Shown here in pieces: positions 48,139 through 61,512 of a stretch of 64,000 nt of DNA. The translations under genes and the position numbers were made by a program. This DNA is from Myripristis murdjan. Lineage: Eukaryota > Chordata > Actinopteri > Holocentriformes > Holocentridae. The DNA lies in the NCBI RefSeq assembly GCF_902150065.1, contig NC_043983.1, positions 22,025,821-22,089,820 of the forward strand, in the 5' to 3' direction. The notes beneath the pieces are model-generated. The model worked only from the letters and a program-made list of their open reading frames with translations, did no database searches and was not told the DNA's origin. The number at the start of each line of letters is the position of its first letter. Positions within the stretch are counted from its first letter, which is position 1.

Positions 48139-50003
48139 ACACTACTGGACAATGGCTTCCTATTGAACCCGCCCAACCAGAATACAGCTAGCTTTTGTGT
48201 TTAGTTTTGTTTTTAACTACTGAGTGCTTTGTCCATCCTGTACATACATTTTAACTTATCTCTATTTATTTTACATTTACCAATCAACAAGGAGTTTTGG
48301 GGGTTTGTTTTTTTAATCTACTTTTATCAAGATCGGTGCATTTTTTAAGAGTCTAACGTTTACAGATAATGAAATAATGTATATGCATATATATTTTTTT
48401 GAAGAGAAAAGGGTCAACTTATTTTTCAGCATTAGATATTGAGATTGATTGAAGGAGTTGATATAGCCCTGTGGGTTTTACTATTATGACTGCTTGGATC
48501 AGTTGCCTCAGATCACTTTTTTCTTGAGGGAAACTGGAGACTCTTTAACACTTGAACACTACATAACTCCCTGCCAGAGCCAATGCCGAAGAGTTTGGCC
48601 AGATTGTGCTCTGAGCCCATGTTGCTAACTTCGAACCAACGGCTTTTGCATGCAGATACGTATCAACACTGTTTCATTCTTCCATATGTATGCACCAGGC
48701 CCATGTGGGTGTTGGCAGGGTACAGGTCAGATTGCTAACAGTAAATCCTTTTTAACTCACCATGTTTCACCATTTCACAGCTTAAGAAAAGGGACAATCA
48801 AATATTTCAATTGGTATTAGGTGTTTTATGACTTTTATCCACCTCTATCAGTGACCAAGGAGCGGCGATCGCATTGACAGGTCTCTGACACAGCCTTCAG
48901 GCACCAGTATTGAACAGAGATATAAAAGTCACAAAAGATCCAACAGAAATGCGTCATGAAGAGGTAGTGAAGAGATGCTATTGTTTTGTGATCTAAAACA
49001 GAAGGTCTTGTTTGTAGTTTTAGCACCCACCAATGTGACGGTGCATTTGTGCTATGGAACAGTAAAATTTGAATACGCCTTGAGGAATTGATGTTGCTTG
49101 GCTGCTAAAAAATACAAATTCTTCTGAAAAAATATTCCAGTTTGCTTCACTAATTCTTAACAGCCATGGAATAGGATTGTGGAGCTTACATGACTGCCAC
49201 TGAAATCTGTAATGACCGAACTCTGTACCTTCGGCTTTACGCTCTGCCTGCCACGTGACTGCACACAGACCGTTGTGCGTTGTAGGAAGAGTGAGGAGGA
49301 AACTGCATCATAACCGCCGGTCACAGCGGGGGACGCAGCCCATATTTCACACACGTCCTCCTTACAACCAATTTTCTGTCCTTGCGATGACGCTGTCTCC
49401 CCAGTCGTCCCACTCGTTTGTAACTGCTTTCCAACCATTTCAGTGTCTCTGTCATTTCAGATGTGACACTGCTCACGGAATGACTGAATGTTTTTCAATC
49501 ATATTTTAATGCAACAATATTAGTATTTGTAGTGTTGATTTCATTTCATTGTGTGATTTTTTGCGTGGTTGTTTATGCATTACACCGTGATGCAAACAAC
49601 CGCATATTTACTATTACAGACAACACTCATTGATCAGTATTATGGCCAATATTGTTACAGAATAATGTTAACGTGTGCTATGGAAAATTGAGGTATTTAA
49701 AAATGATCTAGAGACTGCACACTTTCTCTTTTTCGCTTTTTTTTTTTGTTTTGTTCTAGTCATTTTAAATTCTGGGTTTTGTAGTTTTTTTGTTCAGTTG
49801 AGTGGATAAAACTTAACCATAGTCAGTGAGCATATCATCATCTGCCCAACAGCTGATTTCATTTAAATGTGGTGAAATGACTTGAAAAATATCGAAAGGT
49901 ACGTTGTATCTGTGGCTATGAGGATGATGATCTGTAGACATGTGTTTCAAATGCAGATTGACGTGTGTGAGTTCCAATATCTTTTGTCATGGAAATAAAT
50001 AAA
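47468..50003 (+). other. pomgnt1: pomgnt1 3' untranslated region with poly(A) signals
   Basis: The stretch from the stop codon to overlapping AATAAA signals at 49994-49999 and 49998-50003 has no coding features. It holds a T-run (47771-47794) and a (CA)n run (48093-48140). A further AATAAA lies at 50115-50120. A 2.5-kb 3' UTR is inferred, not shown. Confidence 0.5.
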
Positions 50004-50124
50004 GGTGTTTTTTTTTACAAGTCATGAAGTGATGCCTCTTTTTTTTTTTGGAGGCTATATGGCTGTTATTGCTTAAATTATTCATATTGATGGATGTATT
50101 ATTGCTATTCATGGAATAAACTTG

Positions 50125-50963
50125 GAGCTATTGTTATTCTTAGCTTAATGTTGTACTCCTGTGGCCTTGTGCATACCTGCAGATTTCCCAGGAGAGCGCC
50201 AGGCAAAGCAACGGTGAGGGGAAATGCACGTAGCTAGGGAAATGTATGCAAATCCTCCCGGCTTGGTGAATTTCCGCAACCACTGCGGCTGACCAAGGAC
50301 AAACGCGGCTTCCTGCCCTGTCCTTCCAGTTCAGTCTCACCCGCTCATCTCCATGATTTCATAACCTGTGATCTGATTTCCCAGAGCAACACAAAGAGAG
50401 GACTTGGCTTGGCGTTGAGGCCAGTCCAGCTGTAGGAAATACATGTTTTTTATTTCCATGTCGGACACATTTTGCAGCATGAGAAGGTTATTATACATCC
50501 AAATAGTAGCGAATGAGTGGTTAATGAGTAGCAAATAAGATCTAGGTTCTATTAACCTTTAGAATAACTTTGACGGTGTGCTATGCATAATTGTCAAGGG
50601 TCGATTTAAGGGAGGACGCTAAGGCACAACTGTAAAAACAAACATGGAATAAGCATGTAATTTGATGCTTTAATGTACACGGTTCTCATCATCAGTGAAT
50701 TACATGCTTACTCCATGTGTTTTGTCAGTGGAGTCTAAAGCATCCTCACTTAAATCAGCCCCTCAGTAATTTTGCATAGTGCACCTTTAAAATGAGAGTG
50801 AAATGACTCCAGCCTAGAGACGTTCCTGTGTGTTTATCAGTATTTCCCCCAGATTTTTTTTCTTTACTTATCTTTGCATCGGGTCTAATGTGAGCATGGA
50901 GCTGCACACTCAGGTCTTTGTTCGTGACTGACTGAATCTCAAGTGATAGGTAAGGTCTTGCGA

Positions 50964-50995
<32 letters not shown>

Positions 50996-52300
50996 GTCCA
51001 TCAGCCTTCCTTTCATAAAAGCCACCAGGTCATGTGACATTTTGTTCATGAGTGTCTATTGTTTCCACGGCTACATACACACGCACAATGAAGCCAACTA
51101 TCTCCTCAGATTGTAGGACTTGGGTCTGGGCCGCATGTCATTATCAAGCCCAGCCCTAAAACCTGGTCATTTTGCCTGTCAGTCAAAAATCGTCGGTTTG
51201 CATCAAAGCCTAAGTAGTGGGAACGGCGCCTTTTAAATGTCATTTTTGACCTATTGAACATTCTGATGAGCAGACCATGGAGGCTGATGGCTGGGATGTA
51301 GATGGAATATTGATTGGGTGGCTTTGAATCCATCCCTCCGAGAGCACGGAGGGGGGAAGAAAGAGCCGGGGGTTATTGTTAAACATGGGGCTGGGAGCAC
51401 ACCGGGCATGAGATGATGACAGATTTAACTCTAAATACCTAGCAGGTGTATAATTGGAGTGGAGGGAATAGGGAATATGATTTCTGTCTCTCTCTGCCTC
51501 TCTCTCTCCCTCTCTCTCTATTGACTCTCTCTGACTACCATGCCCTCTTTCTCCTCCATATCAGTGTTTGCCTTTCTCTCTCTTTCTGTCTCTCTGTCTG
51601 TCTCCCTCTTTCTTTTCCTCTCTGGGTGGTTTTCTCTCCAGTCACAGAGAAGCTGGGGAACAAAGGCATGATTACTATTGGGGATTTGCACAGGGATCTG
51701 AGATGATTGCACTAATTCACGAGCAATAACCTGATCCACAGCTGAACCATACTTTGTTTCTCAGCACCTCCTGTCTATTATAAAGGCTTTTATTGGTCAA
51801 TATTTACTCAGTCTTGTCTTACAATGCATTTAATCTTCAAGGGCATCAGACAGAACATTGATGAATAATAAACTACACAAAGATGTATCGAACTATTGTG
51901 CGCTCCTTTCACATAGCTGACATTGGCTGTCTTACATGCAGAAGATGTGTTCTAAGTGGTTTTATTTTCTCCACAAAATGCAGTCTTGTCGTTGTGGAAA
52001 ATATATGGATTCACTGTTGATTTAAAGACACCAAAGCAAGATCATTATCCCGTTCTCGAAGACAAAACCAGTATCAACCACTTGCCAAAGAGAGTTATTA
52101 TTTCTAGCACTGGTGCAAACAAAGCCTGTGAGCATGTGAGCACTCAGGCAGCACAAATCATAGAAACAATGCAGCTACCATATGAGCTCTTGAACCTGAA
52201 GTACATTTGCAGCGTCCACCTGCATATTAATACAGATGAAAGAGTTTTGCGATCGCAGGATCTGTGAAAAATTCCCCAAGCAAGAAATGAATATTGTTTG
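50125..52300. other. pomgnt1/tspan1 convergent spacer
   Basis: No exon was recognised. It contains a (TG)n run at 50965-50996 and a pyrimidine-rich tract at 51485-51620. Around 51100-51330 there is complex, non-repetitive sequence that could be a conserved non-coding element, but this cannot be tested here. Confidence 0.45.
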
Positions 52301-52306
52301 ATATGT

Positions 52307-52312
52307 TTTATT
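52307..52312 (-). terminator. tspan1: tspan1 polyadenylation signal candidate
   Basis: TTTATT on the plus strand is AATAAA on the tspan1 strand, about 270 bases after the stop. A second candidate lies at 52383-52388. Confidence 0.5.
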
Positions 52313-52584
52313 GGCAAATATTTACATTCTGCAGGCAGTTATACAAAGGGTGTTTTTTGACTTTTCACTACACAGTGTAATTATTTATTGCTTGATTTTC
52401 GCAAACAAGACATGATAAAACTTGCAATTTCCCCAGTAGAAGGGGAAATTCAGAAGAAAATAAATCACCCTGATTGATAACGCAAGTACAACAGATTGTT
52501 AAAAAATATTGTCTTCCACAGTGAATCACAAGTAATCCACTGGCGATATGCTTTTTTATGCTTTCACATTGCCCTTAAGGAGTT

Positions 52585-55406
52585 TCAGCTGATTCTGTTT
52601 TCCAGATGACAGTAGAGGTACATCGATACAATCATAGCAGCAATCTATGGAAACAGAAAGCAAACATTAGTACTAATATTCCAGGCCAGCAATAATACAT
52701 AAGATATAATATTTTCTTATTCCAGGTTATATTTCTCATACTCATGGGTGTTCAAATGCTTTTTCATGGTTTGACAGATTTTCCTTGGCAAATTGGAGCC
52801 AGTAGAATTGTCCCCAGACTTCCACCCACATGCTGTTGCACCCCATGCAGACTAAAAATAAGAAACTACAAGGATCTCACTTCACAGGTGACACAGAGGT
52901 GACAATTTCCCAAGAAATTGCTCTTGCTCACTCGCCACTGGGGCAGCCCATTACCTCTGCACAGGAATGACTCGAACTTGACAGCACTGAGCATAAAGTT
53001 ATTATTAACCTTGTAAAGGGAATGTTTTTTTCCCTGTGACTTTACCTCTAAGACACCGATTCCTGCTGCAATCCCTCCCACAATGTTGGCATGCTTTTTG
53101 AAGATCTCCAGAATCTGATCAAAACAGCCCTGCAGGGGAGAGCATTAACGATAGGCCACATGAATCAGTTTGTCTAAATGTACACTTAGGTGGAGGCTAA
53201 GATTGGCATATTTTCCAAAATATCCTCTCATGATAAATTAGCATAATAACCACACTGACAGAGTGCAAATGGAAGCAACAGTGGCTGTATTTACTGCATT
53301 GCCTCATAGTGAGTGAAGACGTTTTTGGAGAGTGCTGTTATGTTTTTTGACACACAGGCATGATCTATCCTCATTCTTCAAACACCAACACATTTTTTTT
53401 AGGCATTTTGCATGTCTGCCTGTTCCTTCCGTGGATTTGAGTGGTGTTTTCTCTTCACCTTGATATTGCTGAGCTCTGCCTCCTCTGTGCTGCAGGGGAA
53501 GCTGTTGAGCTGGCAGCAGATGGGCGGGAGGCTGCCTCCGCTCTCCGCTGCAAACTCCGAGCCCACAAAGTCTGTGTAGTTGGTGAAACCACAGCACTTC
53601 AGCTAGAAGAGGATGCAGGAGACGAAAAACACACAATAAACGTTTTGGCACAAGGAGGAAATATTTTTGTTCTACTATTGAAAAGCATGCGCATAATAAA
53701 TGGGAGACAGGGAAGGGCTTTGTGGATATTCACACATTAGTATGCAGAAACATATTTTCTCGTGTCTTACTTGATACCTTTTTGAATAGCTTTTTCTCTG
53801 CACAAAGTTCAACTCTGCTACTTATTTTCTCTTGATGTCTGTGGCTTTATCATTGCTTTCACAAGAGATTACATGTTTTTCTACATAGTGAAGGTATTTA
53901 TTTATGTTTCATTTACAGACTGGCTTTACAGAGTGGCAGATACTCAGACTCAAGGTCTGAGTATCTGTGAAGTAATGAAAGTGCAGAAAAACATGTTTGC
54001 AATGGAAAGCAAAAGAAGTGGTGCTTGACAACAGTGTGGGAGCGACTACAATTTGTGGGTGTCTTTGCCATCATTAAACTAGGGTCAAACCGAGGTGCTA
54101 CGCGAGTTTACAAGTTCCTGTTAGGTAAGAGATTTAACCTCATTGAGATTATGCTGGCTCTGGCAATGAACTGGTAAACAGCAGCACACACAATACTGCG
54201 GCACCTTCACAGACGAAGGGGAAGATTTCCGCCTGAAATTTTCGGCAGCTTCATTTTCAAGCAAGGCTAGCTACAACACCAAAGCAGACACACGTGGTGA
54301 GCAGGCGGGGTAAGCTGACCGTGGAGAGGTGACTTCACATTCTGGCTTTTGTCGAAAATCAATTCCAAATTTTAGCCTTGCAATTTCAGGCAGTTTATGC
54401 TATTTTGTCGGAAAAAAATATTCTGAAGATAAAAAGCCTTTTTATTTATGAGTGCTTCAGTTGTTACAGATACCACATAGAGATCTACTAACCTCCATTT
54501 AACAGAGCAGCCTCTCTCCTCTAAGGCTGCCCAGTGTAAAACAAGGCAATAAGAACAAAGAAGCAAAGAAAGACACTGAGGAATTATAGTAACCTGAAAA
54601 AATACATTTGTATGTATGATCATATACAGACTTGTAGGCTTTTTGTAGGTTTGTGGCTCGTCTATAACAAAAAGCAGAAGCTCTAATCATTTTTATGATG
54701 GTTTCCTGTGAGGTTTTGCGCTTCCTCCTTTGCCATGTTCTGAGATTTTAATGGACGGGTGGCTAAGTGTTTAATCTCTAACATCACACTGCCACTTAGA
54801 TGTTCTAAAATTGCTTTTGAGCACGGCATAGCTTTTTTTTTTTTTAATAAAATGTAAATATCACAACATGAACACAAATGTTCAGTAACTGTCTTATTTG
54901 TAACTGATAATAGTGGAGTGATAATTAAATCTTGTGTTTCCACAAAACAGTTGCTAAGCGACCCATAGGCAGCAGTATGAGAGGTGAATTCTGATCAGCT
55001 CATTAGGCTATTATTTTAATTAACTGCTCCACAGTCACAGGTGTGCTTTAATCAGTTGTTTTACTGCAGCTTCAAGTGTCACTCAGACAATCACAACCAA
55101 GGACTGCACATGTTTGCTATAAACTTGCATTTTCTCCTCACATTGCAAGCAGAAAGTATCGTGTCTTAACTTGACTCATGCATCTATCTGTGTTTCTCCT
55201 TAAATTTCACTGCCTATATTATCCTGAGTATTGTGTTAAAAGCCTATTTATGTTAAAAAATAGTCTAATAGTTTGATTTAATGCTTCTGCAGAGTGTGTA
55301 CCTCGGTCATGGTGGTGTTCCAGATCTTGGTGACCACAGGATCACTGCCGTACTGCTCCTTCAAAGCAGGGGTTGCCCATGCTTTTAGGATTCCCTCGGC
55401 CTGCGG

Positions 55407-55437
<31 letters not shown>

Positions 55438-56173
55438 TGAATGCTGTCACTGAACACTGTCACGTCACAGTAAGACAATCCACCATTTGAATCCCAGTAC
55501 TGAAGCTTTCTGCGTGAAGTTTGCTGCTCTTCCTATGTTTGTGTGGTTTGCTGGCAAAGGCTCCTGCTGGCCCCCATGAGCCTGAGCAGGACCGATCACA
55601 CATGGAAAAGGGATAGACGGATGCAATTGCCACATCTTTAAGAGTCATGTAGTCTCATATTAAGTGTTTCAATCTTGTTTTTCTCAAAACAAATGAAATA
55701 ATGTGTCACTGAGATGAGATAATCCCACTTGTTATACAGCGAAGTATCTCTGGGAACATGTATCACTATGTTGGAATGAGGCAGAATAACACACATCATC
55801 GAGAAAATGCCAGTTGATCAGCTTTGGAAACCGGCAGGATTATCTCATCCACAGAAATTGAATGGACTGGATGAATTCAATTGCTATGATTTTTTTCACT
55901 TTTTGCAAAGAAAAACAAATTTTGTGACACTGAATATGACTTAACATGGTTGTTTTTCTGGCGCAAAACTGCAATCATGTATTAGTCAATTTAAATGAAT
56001 TTATTTTTAAGTCTGTTATTCGCATATGCACTCACATGAAAATAAACTAATATTGATGAGCGTCCATTTAGAGCAAAAATACACACCACATGGAATGAGG
56101 GCCTTTGAGCTCTTGCTGTCAATGTCCACTTCTCTCTCGCTCTCTCGCTTTGTCTCTGTCTCTCTGATTCACG

Positions 56174-56208
<35 letters not shown>

Positions 56209-56785
56209 CACACACACTACACTGCAGAAGCCCCTGAAATAAAACAAGTGCGGCTGCTTTTATAGGCAGGGAGGTAATTCTCGGGGAGTCACCTATGCAT
56301 CAATAATGAAATAAATCTTCTCTCAAACAAAGCACCTGGGAAATAAACAGCCGTGGCCTGGCACCTGAAAAAAAATGACTGAGCCATTATTCTTCATTCT
56401 TCCTCCCTTTTGTGGTCATAAATGGGGACATTTACATATATATTGATGCTCCTGATAATTTTGGCCTGGACACCTATTTCTTTCTATTGTGTTTGATATC
56501 CCATACTTATTTCATGGCCATATTTAAAGCACAAAAAAGAGGTTATGTTTCAGGCAGGAGAGCCTTTTGTTGGGTGTGTGTGGAGGAATTCCTGTACAAC
56601 ACACAGGTTGGCTCCCTTTCATGCCATCCCTTTCTCTCGTCCCTCCCCCCTCCTTCCCTCTCTCCTACTCTTCCTCCCCTCTCTCACTCTGTTTTTTCCA
56701 TTTTGATTAATAAGCCCGTCGCGTACAGTCACACAAAGACCCATTTGATGAAGAAGGAGGGTCGTGGCTGGGGTGTGTATGTGTG

Positions 56786-56818
<33 letters not shown>

Positions 56819-57174
56819 ATCTGTCAAGCGTTCTTACTGTACTGTATGTGCGTGCTGTGCATGTATGCGGCCATGTGCACCTGTGCATCCAGTGTTTATT
56901 GTGTGTATGTGCACAAAAGTGTGTTTGTTTCTGCGTGTGGGTGTCTCTGTGTGTTTCTCTGTGTCAGTGTGTGTGTGTGTTGGTGTACGTGCGGGTGTGT
57001 TTTGAAGGGGTAGGGGGAGAGATGCCCAAGGGGACGCAGGGAGACATGCCACAATTAAAAGTGCCCCCCAAGAAGCTGGGAGAGGGGCTGAGATCAGAGG
57101 GGTTATTACCAGCCAGCTAATTCATCACTGTCACTCGGCCTGCGCCTTGCCACATTCCGTTACACACACACACA

Positions 57175-57223
<49 letters not shown>

Positions 57224-57309
57224 TGGACAGGACAAAGCCTGTACTAACATACAGCATCGTGAGGCAGGAGGCGATAACACATCTATCAGTGTAGTGGAGG
57301 CAAAGACCT

Positions 57310-57340
<31 letters not shown>

Positions 57341-58520
57341 ATGACAAAGACACACACAAACATACACACACATAGATATGGACAAAGATGGACACACACT
57401 GTCTACATGCACAGCGGACGAGATGATAAAAACACCAGGCTGTATGTGTTATTGATCTGCTGTTGGTCGACTGCTGTTTTAAAACATTGGTAATCATCGA
57501 TATCTTTTATGGCTTCTGCGCTGCTGTGCGGCCTTGTCACTTAATTGGTTATTGTTTTTAAAAGGAAAGCAATAATGGAAAGACTCTCCTGCCATCACAC
57601 TCAGTATTGTGTCTCGTAGCTTATGAGAGATGTCTGTGGCTGGTGGCATTATTCATTATCTGTCACATCCCATCTAGATGATTAAACCAAAAATAATTGA
57701 AGCTAATCAGATTACATTACTCAGTTGGGGTAATCTTGCGCTTTTACATTCCTGATGATAACTTCAAGCGAGCACGCAGTAATCTGTAATGGATTACATT
57801 TGGAAAGTAAGTTTCCCAGCCCTGGATCTACATGGATGTTGGCATTATTCATTAAATGTCAGATCACATCTATGTTATTAATCCGGTGTGAAGCCCATAT
57901 CATCTCTTATAATAAATCTCTACCCTGGTCACTTCCGAATCACTTGGAGAGAAAGAACAGCCATGACCAGTGGTGGCCTCTCATAATGCCTGCTGGAATT
58001 GCTTATTAAATCTCAGTTATTCAGATCACCTGAAGGTTATTGGCTTTTTGGGTAGATTAGCTGGGAGGCCCAATGGCCAAAAGGCAGATTTACGAGATAG
58101 ATAAGTACTATGGAATAGATCAACGCTTTATTTATTGTCCCTTTTCATTGTCTGCGCTGCTCTCTCTCAGTTGTTGACACAGGCGGCTATATATATGTAT
58201 ATTAGATGTATATTGGTCATATTCATTATTACAGTGCTGTTGTGTTTACTGTGTCTTATCAAAAGCTGGAGATGGACAGCTGCTCTCCCACAGCCATATT
58301 CATGATGGAAATGGCAGCATTCTTTGTGTAAGTAATGAACAGATGATGCCGAGGCTAACAAACAGCGCATTAAATTGGCTCTAACCATATCTGCTGTCTC
58401 CTTAAGAAAGACAAATCTATGATTTATGTCTTGCATTTCATCAAGGCTTAGACAATAGCTCACATCTCCGTCTTCACTTTACTCTCTCTCATGCATGCAC
58501 GTGAGTGTGTGTACAAGCAT

Positions 58521-58557
<37 letters not shown>

Positions 58558-58785
58558 TGCACACTTGCATACTGGTTGATTTGCCTCTCGCCAGATGCCT
58601 TTTAGATTGCTAGTCTTGGTTAGGTATTCTTTGTAAATGACAGGCGGGAGATAGGCAGATTTACTTCAACAAAATAGCAACTCTCCTAGCTCAGCCTCCA
58701 AGGACAAACACACACACACACACACATGCATGCAGCCACACTCAAACTCTCACTGCCTCTTTGTGTGAGAGGGCTAGAATACATT

Positions 58786-58816
<31 letters not shown>

Positions 58817-58837
58817 GAAGAGTACGCAAGAAAAAAA

Positions 58838-58881
<44 letters not shown>

Positions 58882-59180
58882 GTAGCTGCTGTTCAGAGAG
58901 GTATACCAGCAAAAACAACCACAAACAAATGAAATTCACAAGCAGTGCACAGTCCACTCTCCACTGCTCATCACCTCCTCGCTGCAGATAGATGTGCATT
59001 ATATTATTTCTCTTGCTCCTGGGGACTTTGATACATTCTCTGATTGGAAAAAAAACCCACTTTCTATTTTCTTTATTAGGATCCCAGCTTCACTAACCTC
59101 CTTTTACATAGCTCATTTGAAATCCTTGTAATTATTATACATGACTCTAAATGGGAATAGAGATAGTGCACGTATATGTG

Positions 59181-59224
<44 letters not shown>

Positions 59225-60005
59225 TGGGGGTGGGTGGGGGGGTATATATGTAAATAGACTGTTTTGCATATAAAATGCTTTAGCTTCAGTATTCCAGAGT
59301 AATAAATTGCTCAAAGTGAGAGACATTGCGCACGGCCCCGGGCAATCCTGGAGTCATTAAGTAGCCGAATGTACTGAGGCGGACATAAAGCCAGTAATTC
59401 AATGATGGCCAGGGCTATGATGGAGAATTTACATGGAGATAAAATCTAGAGAGTTGGATAGGGAGGGAGTGGAGGTGCAAGAGAGAAAGAGACAGAGTGA
59501 AAGAGAGAGGAAGGTGTGAAGAGGAGCATAAAGAAATTGAGAAATGGCAAAGAGCATCAACGATTGAGAGGGGAATGAGGAAGAAAGAGAAAGAAAGACA
59601 GACAGATGGTGTAGAAAGACAGGGAGGTGAGGAGTGAGGGAAGGCTATGGAGAGGCAGTGAAACAGAGAATCAAAAGAAGAAAGCAAGAGCCTGGTGGAG
59701 CTGAGAGGAGAGAACTTACAAATGAAGAGTAGGCCAGGGCCACTACTCCGGCTGCCACTTCAGCGATGAATATAACCAGGATGATGGAGAAGAACTAGAG
59801 GAGGAGGAAGGAAAGGAGACAATGAAAAGGTTTCTGTGAGATTCATAAGCTGAAAGTGCCTATTTTCTGTGTAATTGTCACCTCTCTGTGGTCTGGTGCA
59901 ATATTTCTTGCATAGTAAAGCACCAGTCCCCCTGGTTAAATTACTGTACTTGGCAGAAAAGTTGATTCTGAGGTTTAGAATCAGTCATGCACCCTCCCCC
60001 AATGT

Positions 60006-60037
<32 letters not shown>

Positions 60038-61512
60038 ACCACCACTATCTGACAGCCGCCTAAACAGCCATTGTTCTACAGTGCAATCACAGAGACTGTC
60101 GACAAAGCTTGGCTGATTACACACAAGGGCAATGAGGAGACACAGATCCGTTCTCCCAGCTCATCCATTCCTCCCCTCAGTCCATTACAGCCGGGCAATA
60201 GGGAAGCTGCCTCTCGTGGAGTGCAGAGAAACGTGAGCCAGATAGGCATCTCGTCCTGTGCTGTCAGTTCTGGCAACTCGTAATGCAGTGCAACACGGGA
60301 TCTGCTTCAGTGTCATCATTCAACTCAATAGGAGAAGTGGACATGATGGAAGCTCCATGGGGGAAAATGTGCTGCCTGTGCTTCTCATTAGACTCACTGC
60401 AGTGGACTAAGAGATAGTTAACTCCATCGTTAATGAGTGTAATGATGTACACTGTGCTATTCGGGGTTTGGTGGTAGGGGTGGTGTTGCTGCTGATATAG
60501 ATCTAGCAGCAGGCGCAGGATGCATACTGGGTGGGATGCTGATGGGCAATGTGTGAATGCAAGCTTGTGTGAGAACAGGCTAGCTGGCGGTAAAAAGTTA
60601 CAGAGGGAATTAATGATATTCCCACTGATGATCAGAGTCATCATGAGTTTTTCTTTTGAGTTTTTAGTAGTTTGACTCAGTTTGAAAGCCATGAAACTTG
60701 GTAATATACATGTTTAATAATCTGTGCCCTTTTCCTATTGGCAGTCTCTTTCTTGGTGTTTGTTTTATATAATAATATAATAATAATAATTTTATATTAA
60801 TCGAGGAAACCAGTGGATACATACCTGTATGTGGAAGTATGGGCACAGAAATTAAAAAGAGCTTACTGTGACATTGCAAGATGTGCAACATCACATATTA
60901 GGCACTTTTTGCCAGTGGAACTAACTTTTTCTTCAAAGGTTTGACAATCAAACAAACACAGGAGTGCAAACCATTACTGTCAGGTGAAAACCCTTTAGCT
61001 CTAATTTTGGTAATTTTTATGTTTCAACTTTGTATGAGGGATTACCTGCTCCTCTCTGGGTTGGGAAAATTACCCCACCTTTGTATTTGTGAGTCCTTTG
61101 TAAAACTAAGCAGTTAAACTGAAAAATGCACAATTGTCAAGATAAAAATGAAGATGTTTTTCTTAGCTCATGAAAAGTTGACATTTGGACATATGTGGTT
61201 TTCACCTGACAACAGCGAAACACATACAGTTGTAAAGAACAATTCATCAGGTAATAGCATATTTCACTAGAGATTTCACATACTAATCAGGTTTCATGCA
61301 CTAACCGTGAGCAGCAGACACTTGCTCTCCTTTTGGGCCCCACAGCAGCCCAAGAGCCCCAACAGCACAAGCACGGCCCCGATAGCAATGCAGAAAAAGC
61401 CCACATTGACAAACTGCATGGCTTGGCTGGAGAAGCGTCCCAGAGTCTGGAGGAAGGAGCCACCGTCCACACTCACCCAGATCCCCATAGCCAGCAGGGT
61501 CAGGCCTCCCAG
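52585..61512 (-). CDS. tspan1: Tetraspanin-1, partial (first coding exon not in window or not found)
   Basis: Six exons (61512-61306, 59794-59720, 55400-55302, 53602-53459, 53129-53046, 52644-52585) join in phase 0 to 222 aa, ending CHLENRIS. The order is typical of a tetraspanin: the rest of TM1 with [19 protein letters not shown]2 with [21 protein letters not shown]3 with [20 protein letters not shown]; a large extracellular loop with the CCG motif ([12 protein letters not shown]), ICC, a single C and GC; then TM4 with [20 protein letters not shown]. NxT sites occur in WNTT and TNYT. Similarity to human TSPAN1 and adjacency to pomgnt1 support the name. About 20 residues encoded by exon 1 (start and the first half of TM1) are missing. 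Tetraspanins organise membrane microdomains at the cell surface or in lysosomes. Confidence 0.92.
53937..53967. repeat. Perfect 13-bp hairpin in a tspan1 intron
   Basis: CAGATACTCAGAC and its exact reverse complement GTCTGAGTATCTG are separated by TCAAG. Confidence 0.9.
55408..58880. repeat. Microsatellite-rich tspan1 intron
   Basis: Runs read directly: (CA)n 55411-55437; CT then CA 56130-56213; imperfect GT 56775-57000; (CA)n 57162-57222, 57310-57334 and 58522-58554; short CA 58708-58727; (GA)n 58791-58816 and 58847-58878 around an A-run. Between them, 57480-58460 is complex ATTA-rich sequence without repeats of this type. Confidence 0.9.
59166..60032. repeat. (GT)n and (CA)n runs around tspan1 exon 59720-59794
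   Basis: (TG)n at 59184-59222 and (CA)n at 60009-60032. A GA-rich purine tract lies at 59455-59665, just downstream of the donor side of the exon on the gene strand. Confidence 0.85.

Noticed and set aside
56412-57005. 197-codon plus-strand open frame
   Set aside because: Its second half is translated GT microsatellite (Cys-Val repeats). No splice or domain evidence.
57117-57497. 126-codon minus-strand frame rich in Cys and Val
   Set aside because: Translation of CA/GT repeats, not a protein.
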